64,000 nucleotides of DNA from an uncultured Methanobrevibacter sp. (GCF_946184425.1 NZ_CAMHFP010000001.1:1-64000); one strand, 5' to 3'; shown: positions 9,179 through 19,599, numbered from the stretch's first letter. Numbers and translations: made by a program. The notes: generated by a model from the letters alone, not told the origin.

Positions 9179-9431
9179 TTATTTTTAATCAAATCATTTT
9201 ATTTATCTTTTAATTGAACCTTCATTAACATTAAAGATACCTCTCTCAGATTTAACATTTAAAAAACTCATGGATATAATCAAAGAATTAGAAATCAAGT
9301 TTAGTTTTAACAAACTCCACAGTTAATGTCTGAATTTAGCCATTCTCATTTTCTAAAACTTTTAATTAAATATTTTCATTTAAGTCACTTATATAATAGG
9401 ATAACTATAACATCCTCATGGAGTGTTAATT

Positions 9432-10073
9432 ATGGCTGTCTCTGAGAATTTAAAGGAAAACTGGTTAAATCGCATTGACGAACATAAGGGAACAGTTTCT
9501 GAAAATACTTTACTGGTTCCGTATGATATTGAAAACGTTTATGAAGCATTGCTTAAATTGCCCGAAAGAATTGCACATGGAATACTTTTCGATCAGGACC
9601 ATGATTCCCATTCAGTATTGTTTGGAGCAAAAAAATCAATTTGGACTGGGGGACTCACTTTTAAAGGCTATGCAACACTTGAACCTAATTCCGATAACGG
9701 AACCTTTGTGTATATGTATGTTAAGGTGCAGCTGTCCGACAGGATTTTACAGGAACTTTTCAATGAACTGACAGACATTCTTGAAAAAAATTACAGCAAA
9801 TCCACATCACTGTCCGATTCAAAAACAGAATCTTCATATGGCATTGACGTTTACGGAAGTGATGATTATGACAAAAAGAAAAACAAATATACAAGCAAAC
9901 AATCCAAGTATTCAGGTGTTTATTATATTATCATAGGTTTAGTGCTGTTATTTGCGGGAAGTACTGGAAATTTTGTTTTGAGATTTACCAACAGCAGTGA
10001 GGCGCTTATATTGTTTTCTCTGCTTCCTTTGGGATATGGAATATATAAATTGTATAATGGATTTACGCAATGA
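9432..10073 (+). CDS. Membrane-anchored protein with two C-terminal TM helices
   Basis: A 213-residue protein. ATG 9432 follows GGAG at a good distance and lies about 35 nt after a TATA-like TTATATAAT (9390-9398); GTG 9423 would start inside the ribosome-binding site. The first 110 residues look like a small alpha/beta domain (VPYDIENVYEALLKLP... then SIWTGGLTFKGYATLEP), loosely recalling SHOCT- or SRPBCC-like modules, which I cannot confirm. A polar linker rich in S, K and Y leads to two hydrophobic segments near the end (YYIIIGLVLLFAG and ALILFSLLPLGYG). The N-terminal domain is probably cytoplasmic. It is convergent with the TIR operon; a hairpin separates them. Confidence 0.65.
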   Translation: MAVSENLKENWLNRIDEHKGTVSENTLLVPYDIENVYEALLKLPERIAHGILFDQDHDSHSVLFGAKKSIWTGGLTFKGYATLEPNSDNGTFVYMYVKVQLSDRILQELFNELTDILEKNYSKSTSLSDSKTESSYGIDVYGSDDYDKKKNKYTSKQSKYSGVYYIIIGLVLLFAGSTGNFVLRFTNSSEALILFSLLPLGYGIYKLYNGFTQ

Positions 10074-10118
10074 ACAGTGCTGACTTGTTGAAGTCTATCA
10101 AATCAAAAAAATAATATG

Positions 10119-10145
10119 AATTGCAATGATTTGACCATTGCAATT
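10119..10145. terminator. Perfect 10-bp hairpin between convergent genes
   Basis: AATTGCAATG at 10119-10128 and CATTGCAATT at 10136-10145 form a perfect 10-bp stem with a 7-nt loop. It lies between the plus-strand gene ending at 10073 and the minus-strand TIR gene whose stop begins at 10145. A bidirectional transcription end or an RNA-stability element is the simplest reading. No long T-run follows on either side, so termination itself is not certain. Confidence 0.45.
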
Positions 10146-11005
10146 TAACTGATAACATAGTCGTTGTGTGAAAGAACCTTGTTGTTCAAATCGGTCAGCT
10201 TGAATCCGACATGAGTCACGTTGTTGGTTGGAAGGTCTCCCTGCCATATGATGCCCTGTCTGAATTCGTCAGCTGTTGAGTTCACCTCAAAGACATTGTT
10301 GTTGTTTTTGTCATAAAATCTGATGTTCATTATGTAGTTTTGTGAGTCTTTCGGCAGATTGTAGGACTGGCCGTAGACTGCATAGTTATTTCCTTTGACT
10401 TGAACATCGGTCATGTTCATGGCAATCACACCGTCTGCTGTTGTGTTTTGGCCTGTCGGCACGATGATGAACAGATATATCAAAATCACTATTGCAGCAA
10501 TAGGAATTGCTATTGCAATGTATTTTTTGATGCTGTTTTCTTTCTTTTTAGGGTTGATTGCTTCAAAGGCTTCAATTGTCTCCCGACTGATTTCAACATT
10601 TTTAACAGGCTTTTGCACAATTTCTGATGTTTTATTGACCAGTTTTTTCAGTTGCCTTTTGGTGTTTGGAAATGACTGGATTACCGTTTGTGTCCTCAGG
10701 AGGAATTCCAGCTTTTGAGTTGATTTCACCTCGTCGATGTTGAACACGATTATCGGAATTTCGCTTGAAAATGCAATGTCCAGTTCAGTCAGGACATAAT
10801 TTGTTTCCTTTGCGTTTTCACCAAAAATCAAAACGAAACATTTTGATTCGCTTATCGCCTGTGTAACGGTATCTATGCTTGCGCCTGAAGCCATGTCCTT
10901 TGATTTGCTCCATGGCTTTATGCCGTTTTTTTCAAATAGTCGATAAAGTTCATCGCTTAGGTGTTTCTCTCTTTTATCATAGCATATGTAGATGTCATGG
11001 TTCAT
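10145..11005 (-). CDS. TIR-domain single-pass membrane protein
   Basis: A 286-residue protein. Residues 3-110 are a TIR domain: IYICYDKREKHLSDEL at the start, W32 in the IKPWSKSKDM loop, and a glutamate at position 74 in NYVLTELDIAF, the place of the NADase catalytic residue in bacterial TIR proteins. One membrane helix follows (about 167-187, YIAIAIPIAAIVILIYLF), then a 100-residue outer domain resembling small FxLYD-like surface modules. This layout would put the TIR domain inside and the sensor-like domain outside. It is the last gene of a four-gene operon, 12 nt after the first TIR gene, with GAGG before its ATG. NAD cleavage or signalling is inferred, not shown. Confidence 0.8.
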   Translation of the reverse strand: MNHDIYICYDKREKHLSDELYRLFEKNGIKPWSKSKDMASGASIDTVTQAISESKCFVLIFGENAKETNYVLTELDIAFSSEIPIIVFNIDEVKSTQKLEFLLRTQTVIQSFPNTKRQLKKLVNKTSEIVQKPVKNVEISRETIEAFEAINPKKKENSIKKYIAIAIPIAAIVILIYLFIIVPTGQNTTADGVIAMNMTDVQVKGNNYAVYGQSYNLPKDSQNYIMNIRFYDKNNNNVFEVNSTADEFRQGIIWQGDLPTNNVTHVGFKLTDLNNKVLSHNDYVIS

Positions 11006-11017
11006 GATAAAACCTCA

Positions 11018-11842
11018 TTATAATTGAATATACTCCTCATATAGGTATTCGAAGAGCTTTTCGTCTGAAAATGTAAACCTTAAAATTGATTTCCTTGTCA
11101 GGAATTCGTTTCTGATTAGAATTCCGTGGATTATTGCAATTGCCCACAGCAGGAAGAATATCAGAATGAACAGGTTCAGTATCGCATGCAGTATGAACAG
11201 GAAATCCATGACTTCAAATTCAAGAAGCAAAATCATAATACTTGGAATCAGATACACCAGTCCCATCACAGTCCAAAGTCTCTTGTGCGATGTAAGTCCC
11301 ATATATATGAAAGATGCCCAGTATACTGGAGTGAATAGCAGGATTAAAGACAAATAATCCTTTTTGTGTCTTGTCATGTCCTCTTCCTGGTAATTTGTCA
11401 AATCAGTAAGTATCGGAGCGTCGTTTTTCTCATTGCACAGATGCAGTGCATCCTTAATCAGAGTTTCGTATTCCGCTTCGGGATCGGGAAATGCCGGAAG
11501 CCACTGTGAAACCTTTAAGAAATATGCCATCTCATCTCTCGGCTCGGCATTGTCAATATTGAAGGATATGATTGGCTTGTTGTATGAGTATGCCATTTCA
11601 ATTTCATTGTTGACGTATCGTGACGCCTGTGAAAATGACGAATACACCAAAACGACGATTTTGGTTGACCTTATCGCATCGCCTATTTCCTCGATGTAGA
11701 TTTTTCCCGATGAAATGTTTCTGGGTGCAATCCAGCATTTGAGGCCGTTTTTTTCAAGAAGATAACAGATTCTGTTTGCAATGTCACTGTTTCTTGTCGA
11801 ATAGCTTATAAAGACATTATGCTTTTGATTTTCCTGGTTCAT
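11018..11842 (-). CDS. TIR-domain multi-pass membrane protein
   Basis: A 274-residue protein. The N-terminal TIR domain (residues 8-140) has VFISYSTRNSDIA, the loop CWIAPRNISSG, and E80 in RYVNNEIEMAY at the catalytic-glutamate position. The C-terminal half has three or four membrane helices (around LILLFTPVYWASFIYMG, VMGLVYLIPSIMILLLEF and FLFILHAILNLFILIFFLL). The start codon overlaps the upstream stop as ATGA (11839-11842), so it is translationally coupled to the 164-residue membrane protein. TIR domains in prokaryotes usually act as NAD+ hydrolases or cyclases in abortive defence; fusion to a membrane part and linkage to a surface protease are unusual. The substrate is unknown. Confidence 0.82.
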   Translation of the reverse strand: MNQENQKHNVFISYSTRNSDIANRICYLLEKNGLKCWIAPRNISSGKIYIEEIGDAIRSTKIVVLVYSSFSQASRYVNNEIEMAYSYNKPIISFNIDNAEPRDEMAYFLKVSQWLPAFPDPEAEYETLIKDALHLCNEKNDAPILTDLTNYQEEDMTRHKKDYLSLILLFTPVYWASFIYMGLTSHKRLWTVMGLVYLIPSIMILLLEFEVMDFLFILHAILNLFILIFFLLWAIAIIHGILIRNEFLTRKSILRFTFSDEKLFEYLYEEYIQL

Positions 11843-12333
11843 GTTTTCACCTGACTGTTGAATGCGGTATCCACAACGAATTCCCTGTTGTCTGCCTCAA
11901 ACAGATAGACAACGCTGTCCTTTGTAAAGGTCAGATTGTTCTTGTCGAATGAATCATACGGAATGATGAGGGAATGATACATGAATCCCTGACCTTCGTC
12001 AAACTTCAATGTAATGAGGTAACATGTTTCGTTTTTATAATCGATTGTACCTTCGTTTATTGAAGCGTAATTCTTCAAAAGATTTCCTACCCTTTTGTCT
12101 GTTGAGTTCAGCTTGCTTACATCCATATTGTAGAAGTTATCCTGCGGATTTCTGAATTCGACGGTATTGCCAACGACAGTATATCCTGAACTTGAAGGAT
12201 AAGTCATATTAATCGAATCGGTAATTTCCGCTTTCTGCTCCATATACTTATGGCTCATCAAGCAGTATCCTCCATAAAGAAGCAATATGATTGTTGTCGC
12301 TATTATTATGTACTCCATCTTTTTTCTATTCAT
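11839..12333 (-). CDS. N-terminally anchored extracellular protein (164 aa)
   Basis: A 164-residue protein I do not recognise. It starts MNRKKMEYIIIATTIILLLYG, a membrane anchor, followed by a soluble domain of about 130 residues, probably outside the cell, with several N-x-S/T sequons (NMTYPS, NSTDKR, NETCY). The start is 24 nt downstream of the giant protease/adhesin stop and its end overlaps the first TIR gene, so it links the surface protein and the TIR genes in one transcript. The fold around YTVVGNTVEFRNPQDNFY looks beta-rich. It may be a partner or chaperone of the surface protein, which is inference. Confidence 0.6.
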   Translation of the reverse strand: MNRKKMEYIIIATTIILLLYGGYCLMSHKYMEQKAEITDSINMTYPSSSGYTVVGNTVEFRNPQDNFYNMDVSKLNSTDKRVGNLLKNYASINEGTIDYKNETCYLITLKFDEGQGFMYHSLIIPYDSFDKNNLTFTKDSVVYLFEADNREFVVDTAFNSQVKT

Positions 12334-12357
12334 TTTAACACCTGATAAGCATGATTT

Positions 12358-15300
12358 CTATTTTATTACGGTAATTATCACTTTTCTAATTGCCTTATTG
12401 TAATATTTGTTGCCTGAAAATCCTATTGTGCCGATGAATTTTCCTTTTTTGGCCAGTTTGGTTATCTTAAATATAGCCTGGCCTTTTGCATTGGTTTTTG
12501 CAGCATAAATCTTGCCGTTAATGGCCATCTTGACCCATGTGTTTTTCATCACTTTGCCCATATTGTTTTTCAAAATCACTGCATATTTTTTCACTTTCAT
12601 ATTCATCCTGAATGTCTTTTTGTATGAGGTTATCTTAGGAGTGGCCTTTTTGACAATCACTTTTACGGTTTTGACTGATGATTTGTATTGGCTGTTTGCC
12701 GCAAATGCGATTACTGCAATGTATGATTTCGGCATTAGGTTAATCGCCAGACTTGCCTGTCCGTTTCTGTCTGTGGTCAGTGTGAAAATCCTTCCGTTGA
12801 GTTTGACCTTGAGGATGCAGTTTGCAAGCACTTTCCCGTTTTTATCTTTAAGGGCTATCATCAGCTTGTTTTTTGTTCCATATGTCTTTATTAGGCCGGA
12901 TGATACGATGGTAGGTGCTGTTCTTCCATGATTGTCAGTAATTTCCAGAACGCCAGGTTTTGCAATGCTTCTGGTAGGATGGTCGTTTGACAGTTTTCCG
13001 CTGATTTTGTATATTCCGTAATTCAGTGAAGAAGTCTGCAGTGGATATCCTCCAAGATTTATGTCGTATGGAATTGTAAACATGACCTTGTTTGCGTTCT
13101 GGTCGGTTAGGGTAATTTTCAAATCTCCCATTCCATACGCATAGACTGAGTTTCCGTTTTCATCTTCAAGACGTGCCACAGTAATGTTCTGGCCTTTGAC
13201 TAATTTGGCACTTGTGAAGGTCATGTACAGAGGCATGTTGTATCGGATTTCATTTTCATTGTAATATATTGCAACATTTTCAGCATCAATCCTGTTGTTT
13301 TTCATATAAAGATTTCCGTAAACGGGATTTCCGTCAGTGTAATGGTATGCAAATTCAATAGGGATAACATTACTGTTGGATGAGATATTTGAATCCCTAA
13401 TGTGGAGATGTCCTAATGAATATATGTCGCTTCCCGTGTTCTGGCTGTTGTTTGCAAAATAGGATAAGCTTATATAACCAAATCCCATGAAACAGATTGC
13501 GCCTCCGGTTTCATCGGCATTGTTGCCTGTAAATTTGCTGTTAAAAACACTGACATAAGCCATGTTCTTTTCGGTGTCCGTATATGAAACGATTGCACCT
13601 CCAACGATTGCGCTGTTGTTAATAAAGTTGGAATTTGAAATGGTATATCTTCCGTTTTTGGTCAAATAGAAGGCTCCTCCTATTTTTGCCAGGTTTCCAA
13701 CAAAGCTTGAATTCATAATAACTGATTCACCTTCTATGTATACTGATCCTCCGCTTGTTTCTGCATAGTTATCTCTAAAGCGTGATGATGTGATGTTGAT
13801 GTTTTTAAAGTTGATGATTGCACCTCCATGTTCCGCAGAATTGCTGATAAAGACGGAATTGTATACGTTGTCTGAATTGTAAATTGCTCCTCCGACATAT
13901 GATGCACTGTTTGAAATAAATTTGGAATTGGCCACAGTTTTCACGAAGTAAAGTGATCCTGCATTAGTGGCATGATTGTCTTTGAAAGTGCAGTTGTCTA
14001 CAAGTTTTGCATTAGTGATTGCACCGGCTGCATCCGCACGGTTGCTTTCAAAGAGGGAATCATAAATAAGAGCTTCACTGTACACTCCGATGTACCAATT
14101 TGGCGCATATTCAAACAAGTCGCTGACATAAATCGCTCCTCCTGAATATGAAGCGGAATTGTTTGCAAATGTTGATTTGTAAATTTTAAGATATTTGCTG
14201 ATATGTATCGCTCCTCCATATCCTGCATTGTTGTTGGTGAAATCTGAATCGTGAATGTTTAATTCATCGAATGAATAGATTGCACCTCCGCCATCAGTGC
14301 CTGTTATGCTTTGCACAAGTTTAATCACGTAATTGCTTTTGAAATCACTGTCATAAACATTGATTTTATTGTGTGCGGCCACTGCTCCTCCGGACTTTTC
14401 TGCAATGTTTTGTGAAAATCCGCATCTGTTAAAGTCAACGTATTTGGAATTGGAAAATACTGCTCCTCCGGAAATGGCGGAATTGTTTTCAAATTCACAA
14501 TCTGTGAAGTTATTGCGGTAATTGGTGGATAATACTGCACCTCCATTATATTTTGCAGTATTTCCGTAGAATTTTGAAGATGAAATCAATCCGGTTCCAC
14601 TTCCCTCAATATACATTGCAGAACCGTGAACTTCAGCATCATTGCTTTTGAATAGGGAATTTTTAATGCTTGTGCTGCTTCTGGTTATCAGATATAATCC
14701 TCCGCCATTGTTTGCTGTATTGTTGATGAACCTGCAGTCATTCAGTGTGATGTCAAAAAGTGAGTAAAGACCTCCTCCGTTTTGGGAAGCTTTTGAATTG
14801 ATGAAGCTGCAGTTGTTCAGGGTAACGTTGCGTGCAGCAATGTAGATTCCTCCTCCGTTTACTGAACTGGCATTTATGATTGTGATGTTGTTTAAAATGA
14901 CATTGTCGGCTGCGACATAAAATCCTGTGGCATTGGAAAGTCCGTTTATTGTATGTCCGTTTCCGTTGATGGTCATTGGCTTGCTGATGATGATTCCGTA
15001 TTCTCCGTCATCAAACTTCCCGTCATAGAAATAGTCTCTCTCAAGACTGACTGTTGATTTTTCATCAGCATCGTTAATCAGGTCTTGAAGGGCATTGAAT
15101 GATGTTCCTGCCTTGTCATACTTAACTGTAAAGTTAAACCGGATGATGTTGGACTCAAATACATTGTCGCTGTATTGGGCAAACAGTGAATGTTTTCCTT
15201 CATCCAGTTTGACGTTAAGATTAGAGACTCCATTTCTGATTTGAGCATAATAAACATTTCCGTCTATAATGAACCTCATCAGACGATAGTTGAATTTGTC

Positions 15301-18300
15301 GACATCCATGCCGTCAAAATAAGTTTTGATATTGATATTTTTTGTATTGGCTGAGTCAAATTCGTCCATGCTGATTTTGATATCTGTCGAATTGATGTTT
15401 TGTGTAAATGCCTTTATACATGCAACATTGCATGAACCCGCATAGTCATACAAATCAAACCAGTTTTCTCCGTCGAGGCTTATAAATGAAACGTTCTGGC
15501 TGAAAGTTTTTTTGGAAATTTCTTCTGCTGAACAGACAGGAATACAATTGTATCCTTTATTGTGATTGTTTACGGCAATTGTGAACTTGTCGCCCTTGTC
15601 CAGTTTGATAAATGTGTGGAAAGGTATGGTGGAATAACCTGCAGATGAAGTTCCGTTTTGTTCGAAAACAAATTCGTCGTTTTTATAAACAGTTACTGTA
15701 AAATTGGTCTGTCTGTCAAAATATGTTGAAAATGCAGAAAGAAGAGCATCGCTGTCTGCGGTGAATGTGTTTTTAAACGAAATTGTATCCATATAATGGT
15801 AGAATTCGCTGACTCCTGCAAAGTCATACTGGTAAATTTTGGTATATGGGTTGTTGTCGCTGAAGATGAATGTATATGCATGCAGGTTTGGATATATCTG
15901 TTCGGATATCTTTTCATCATATGAAAGGTATCCGAAACCGTTGTTTTCCCAATCTGGCCCCCAACTGTTCTTGAATATCCAGGCTCCATTTGCAGGTTTG
16001 CCAAGGGAGTCATATCCAACGTAATTGTCGTCCCATCCTACAAGTGAAACTGAATGGTAATCATTTCCCCATTTGAATGTCACTGAAACCGCACCGTTGT
16101 CCCTTATCGCAAGCTTGTAAAGTGTGTTGTCTCTGCTGTTTGATCTTGCAGGCAGAAACTTGACATTTTGAATATGGAACAGCGGATTTTCCAGAATGGA
16201 TATTACAGAATAATCGTCATAATTCTCTTTTGATTCCTCAATCGGACCCAACCAACTTGTCAGATAACTTAAAAGCATAGATTCATATCCTGCGTAATTT
16301 GTTTCAATTTTAATTCCATAAACTGAATATGCCGCCATCAGGTTCTTGGCATTTTCCACTGAAAATTCATATCTGACGCCTGTTGCCTTGCTGAGACATG
16401 CTTCAAGAGTGGCCATTCCTGAAAATGCCCAGCAGTTACCTCCATTTTTCTGGTCTTTAACGGAACTGACATAACCATAGTCATTTGAATTGTAATATGA
16501 TGACAATATCTCTATCTGGGATGGAAGGGATTCAGGATATGCAATTGAGCCATTGACCATACTGACTGGATTAAATGAAGCTGCCTCATAAAGATTGTCA
16601 TATTTTATGCTTAAAAAGGTATCTCCGAAGTCCATGGTCAAATTCTTGGTGAAGTTATAGTTTCCGTTTTCAGAATTGCCGCAAATGTCTATGCTGTAGT
16701 TTCCAATCACCTGGTATCCATTGAAAAGAGCATCTCTTGGACCGGTATACAGATTGCCGGCTAATCCTTGGTTATATAATGATATGTCCAAATCTTCAAG
16801 TAGGTACACGTTCAATTGTGGATTGATCAGTTTGTCGCTGAAACTGATGTCGACCGAAATGTTGTTGATTTTATGGATGTTGTTAATTGAAGTCAGCCTT
16901 TTTTCCTCATCGGTGCCGTAAATCATCATGGTGACCAGATTATCATAAACCTCATAAACCGGATATGGGAAATGCAGGTCTGTGCCTACTTCAGATGCCA
17001 TTGTGTAAAATAATGGATTACTTATGATATGGTAATCCTTGCCGTTTAAAGTTGCCCTGAATTCGGCAAAGACATGGTAATCATTTGCATAATAATTGGA
17101 AATGCTGTTCTGTTTTTTTCCGTCATAAAATATGGATGACCCTTCTTTTGCAAAGCTGTCTCCAAATGTATTGTCAATCATTGTGAAGTTATTTGGAATC
17201 CTTGTGTATATTGAACCGCCGGCCAAAGCATGAGATACATAAAACTGGTTTCTATAGTAATTCATGGTTCCGTAAATGTCATAGATAACTCCTCCGTAGT
17301 AGTTTGCACGATTATTGTAGTAGGTGGAGCGGTATGAATTTAAAATGGAATTTATGTTGCAGATGGCACCACCGAATTCCGCAGTGTTGGTGTTGAATTT
17401 TGAATTAAAAATGTACAGTTCACTTTTTGAATTGTAGATTGCTCCTCCTCCGTCTGTCATTGACACGGAATTGTTGAAATTGCTTTCCCTGACGGTTATG
17501 TTGGAATTCATGGAAGCGATACATCCTCCAAAACTGAAGGACAGTGATCCATTAAAGTTGGATCTGTCTATAAAAATATTGGAGTTTTCACAATAGATCG
17601 ATCCTCCGTAATATGCTGTATATGTATTGTACTGATTTGAAGTGAAATCTTCACCATTGTCATTGGTAAATGGTGTGAACTGTCCATTGTAAATGTTCAA
17701 ATTGGAATTTTCACAGTAAATTGCACCTCCTTTATATGTGGAGGAGAATTGAATGAACCGAGTATTTGAGATTGAGATATCTGAATTTATCGCAGCAATT
17801 ACTCCGCCATTAAATGCATTGTAAGAATTTTGAAAAGTGCAGCCGTCCATAATAAGGGTGTTTTTGTTGCTTTTTGGAGTATCACAGATGATGACTCCTC
17901 CATATGAACTGTCAATTAGGCCGGAACCGGATTCAATCTCTGGAAGATTACGCAAATCAAATGCTTCGATTTCATCAAAAAAACAATTATTGGCCTTTAA
18001 TGTGCCCTGGTTGAGAATATGAATATTGTTTAAAGTCAGGCCATTCAATTCAAGATATGATGATTCCTTGATTATGAAAGAGTATTGGTCGGATATTTTT
18101 GAGTTTATTTTTATATCTACTCCATTTCTTATCAATTTAACTCCATCAATGATGGTGCAGGTGCTGTTGAGCTCATATATTCCATCTGCAAAGTATGCTG
18201 TAACTCCAGGTGCGAGTCTGTCTGCATATAAATATTTGTAAGGATTGCTTTTAGACCCATCACCGTCAGATTGGGTATTTGCATCAATGTAGATTATGCT

Positions 18301-19599
18301 GCTTGTGTGTGTTTTGCCTGAATTTGAAATCTCGGTATTATATGTGTCATTCCCTGTCAGGTTTGCAGTATTTCCTTTGAATGTACAGTTGCTTGCACCT
18401 TCTCCATACATTGCCCCACCATATTCCGTTGCTTCATTATATCCGAAGAATGAATTTTCTACTTTCACATTGTATGTTGCACCACCCATTCGTGCGGAAT
18501 TGTATACGAAATAGCAATTGTTAGGCAAAAAGTACTGATGTCCATACATTGCTCCTCCATAGAATGCGTAGTTTCCAATGAATCTGCAGTTTTCAGTTTT
18601 CAAACCTTCGTATATTGCACCTCCGTAATCTGCATAGTTCTCAATAAATGTACAGTCGGTGGCGGTGGCCTTATATGATGCTCCGCCGAAATTTGCATTA
18701 TTTGCAGTAAACTCGCAGTTTTTAGCGGAACCGTATTTCATTGCACCTCCGTAATCTGCTCCGTTTTCAACAAATGTACAGTTTTTGCAATTAACGTTAT
18801 ATGTTGCGCCGCCTTGCCATGTCGCTGTGTTTTTTGTAAATAGGCAATCGACAACTGCAACGTAGTCGGAGAACAGTATGTTGATTGCACCTCCTTCATT
18901 TGCATGATTGCCGGTGAAACGGCAGTTGGCAATGGTATATTTTCGGGTATTTGAACCGATGTAAATGGCGCCGCCGGAATGGTGTGCGGAATTTCCGATA
19001 AAGATGCAGTTTTCAAAAGAGCCTCCGCATCCCGCTCCGCCCATATATCTTGCTGTGTTTTCAATGAATATGCAGTTTATACAGTCTGTAGCATAGGTTG
19101 CACCACCATATCCTGCGGTGTTTCCGGTAAATATACAATTTTCTGCAATGCTTCTGCCGTTTATTGCACTTCCATCAGCATTTGTCTTGGCATTCTTAAA
19201 AATGATGTCGTGGAAGGATACTGTACAATCTTTAACATTAAAAATTCTGGAGGCGTTGCTTCCATCCAATGTATGGCCGTTACCCCATATGGTCACGTCA
19301 TGTTTAATGGTGATTCCGTCGGAAATAAGGGAATCGGATTCGGGATTAAATGTGTAGTTGTGATTCAAATAGATTTCGGCATTTTCATTGCCGTTAATGT
19401 CTTTTTCCAAATCTATAAATGTTTTTGGGCTTTCTTTGAGGATAGTTTCATTTGAATTTTCCAAAATCACTTCATTTGGGGATGACACCTTGCCAATGAT
19501 TTCTGACGTCATGTTCGAGTCATTTGCACTGACTGCCGATATCGTCATGATTATCATAACAAAAATGAATAAAATAAATAGGGCTCTTTTGTTAAACAT
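12358..19599 (-). CDS. Giant adhesin-like protein with papain-like protease domain
   Basis: A 2413-residue secreted protein. After a signal peptide (LFILFIFVMIIMTISAVSA) come beta-helix repeats of the polymorphic outer membrane protein type (N-x-A-x-x-GGAI ladder) to about residue 850. A C1A papain-like peptidase then follows with a full active site: Q1050, C1056 (GGNCWAFS), H1182 (DYHSVSLVGWDD) and N1211 (FKNSWGPDW). A second beta-helix spans about 1520-2130, and two lysine-rich Ig-like domains close the protein. Proteins like this line the surface of Methanobrevibacter. The protease may trim surface proteins or attack peptides in the habitat; the target is unknown. It leads a four-gene operon with two TIR proteins. 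I see no clear ribosome-binding site before ATG 19599, so the mRNA may be leaderless. Confidence 0.9.
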   Translation of the reverse strand: MFNKRALFILFIFVMIIMTISAVSANDSNMTSEIIGKVSSPNEVILENSNETILKESPKTFIDLEKDINGNENAEIYLNHNYTFNPESDSLISDGITIKHDVTIWGNGHTLDGSNASRIFNVKDCTVSFHDIIFKNAKTNADGSAINGRSIAENCIFTGNTAGYGGATYATDCINCIFIENTARYMGGAGCGGSFENCIFIGNSAHHSGGAIYIGSNTRKYTIANCRFTGNHANEGGAINILFSDYVAVVDCLFTKNTATWQGGATYNVNCKNCTFVENGADYGGAMKYGSAKNCEFTANNANFGGASYKATATDCTFIENYADYGGAIYEGLKTENCRFIGNYAFYGGAMYGHQYFLPNNCYFVYNSARMGGATYNVKVENSFFGYNEATEYGGAMYGEGASNCTFKGNTANLTGNDTYNTEISNSGKTHTSSIIYIDANTQSDGDGSKSNPYKYLYADRLAPGVTAYFADGIYELNSTCTIIDGVKLIRNGVDIKINSKISDQYSFIIKESSYLELNGLTLNNIHILNQGTLKANNCFFDEIEAFDLRNLPEIESGSGLIDSSYGGVIICDTPKSNKNTLIMDGCTFQNSYNAFNGGVIAAINSDISISNTRFIQFSSTYKGGAIYCENSNLNIYNGQFTPFTNDNGEDFTSNQYNTYTAYYGGSIYCENSNIFIDRSNFNGSLSFSFGGCIASMNSNITVRESNFNNSVSMTDGGGAIYNSKSELYIFNSKFNTNTAEFGGAICNINSILNSYRSTYYNNRANYYGGVIYDIYGTMNYYRNQFYVSHALAGGSIYTRIPNNFTMIDNTFGDSFAKEGSSIFYDGKKQNSISNYYANDYHVFAEFRATLNGKDYHIISNPLFYTMASEVGTDLHFPYPVYEVYDNLVTMMIYGTDEEKRLTSINNIHKINNISVDISFSDKLINPQLNVYLLEDLDISLYNQGLAGNLYTGPRDALFNGYQVIGNYSIDICGNSENGNYNFTKNLTMDFGDTFLSIKYDNLYEAASFNPVSMVNGSIAYPESLPSQIEILSSYYNSNDYGYVSSVKDQKNGGNCWAFSGMATLEACLSKATGVRYEFSVENAKNLMAAYSVYGIKIETNYAGYESMLLSYLTSWLGPIEESKENYDDYSVISILENPLFHIQNVKFLPARSNSRDNTLYKLAIRDNGAVSVTFKWGNDYHSVSLVGWDDNYVGYDSLGKPANGAWIFKNSWGPDWENNGFGYLSYDEKISEQIYPNLHAYTFIFSDNNPYTKIYQYDFAGVSEFYHYMDTISFKNTFTADSDALLSAFSTYFDRQTNFTVTVYKNDEFVFEQNGTSSAGYSTIPFHTFIKLDKGDKFTIAVNNHNKGYNCIPVCSAEEISKKTFSQNVSFISLDGENWFDLYDYAGSCNVACIKAFTQNINSTDIKISMDEFDSANTKNINIKTYFDGMDVDKFNYRLMRFIIDGNVYYAQIRNGVSNLNVKLDEGKHSLFAQYSDNVFESNIIRFNFTVKYDKAGTSFNALQDLINDADEKSTVSLERDYFYDGKFDDGEYGIIISKPMTINGNGHTINGLSNATGFYVAADNVILNNITIINASSVNGGGIYIAARNVTLNNCSFINSKASQNGGGLYSLFDITLNDCRFINNTANNGGGLYLITRSSTSIKNSLFKSNDAEVHGSAMYIEGSGTGLISSSKFYGNTAKYNGGAVLSTNYRNNFTDCEFENNSAISGGAVFSNSKYVDFNRCGFSQNIAEKSGGAVAAHNKINVYDSDFKSNYVIKLVQSITGTDGGGAIYSFDELNIHDSDFTNNNAGYGGAIHISKYLKIYKSTFANNSASYSGGAIYVSDLFEYAPNWYIGVYSEALIYDSLFESNRADAAGAITNAKLVDNCTFKDNHATNAGSLYFVKTVANSKFISNSASYVGGAIYNSDNVYNSVFISNSAEHGGAIINFKNINITSSRFRDNYAETSGGSVYIEGESVIMNSSFVGNLAKIGGAFYLTKNGRYTISNSNFINNSAIVGGAIVSYTDTEKNMAYVSVFNSKFTGNNADETGGAICFMGFGYISLSYFANNSQNTGSDIYSLGHLHIRDSNISSNSNVIPIEFAYHYTDGNPVYGNLYMKNNRIDAENVAIYYNENEIRYNMPLYMTFTSAKLVKGQNITVARLEDENGNSVYAYGMGDLKITLTDQNANKVMFTIPYDINLGGYPLQTSSLNYGIYKISGKLSNDHPTRSIAKPGVLEITDNHGRTAPTIVSSGLIKTYGTKNKLMIALKDKNGKVLANCILKVKLNGRIFTLTTDRNGQASLAINLMPKSYIAVIAFAANSQYKSSVKTVKVIVKKATPKITSYKKTFRMNMKVKKYAVILKNNMGKVMKNTWVKMAINGKIYAAKTNAKGQAIFKITKLAKKGKFIGTIGFSGNKYYNKAIRKVIITVIK

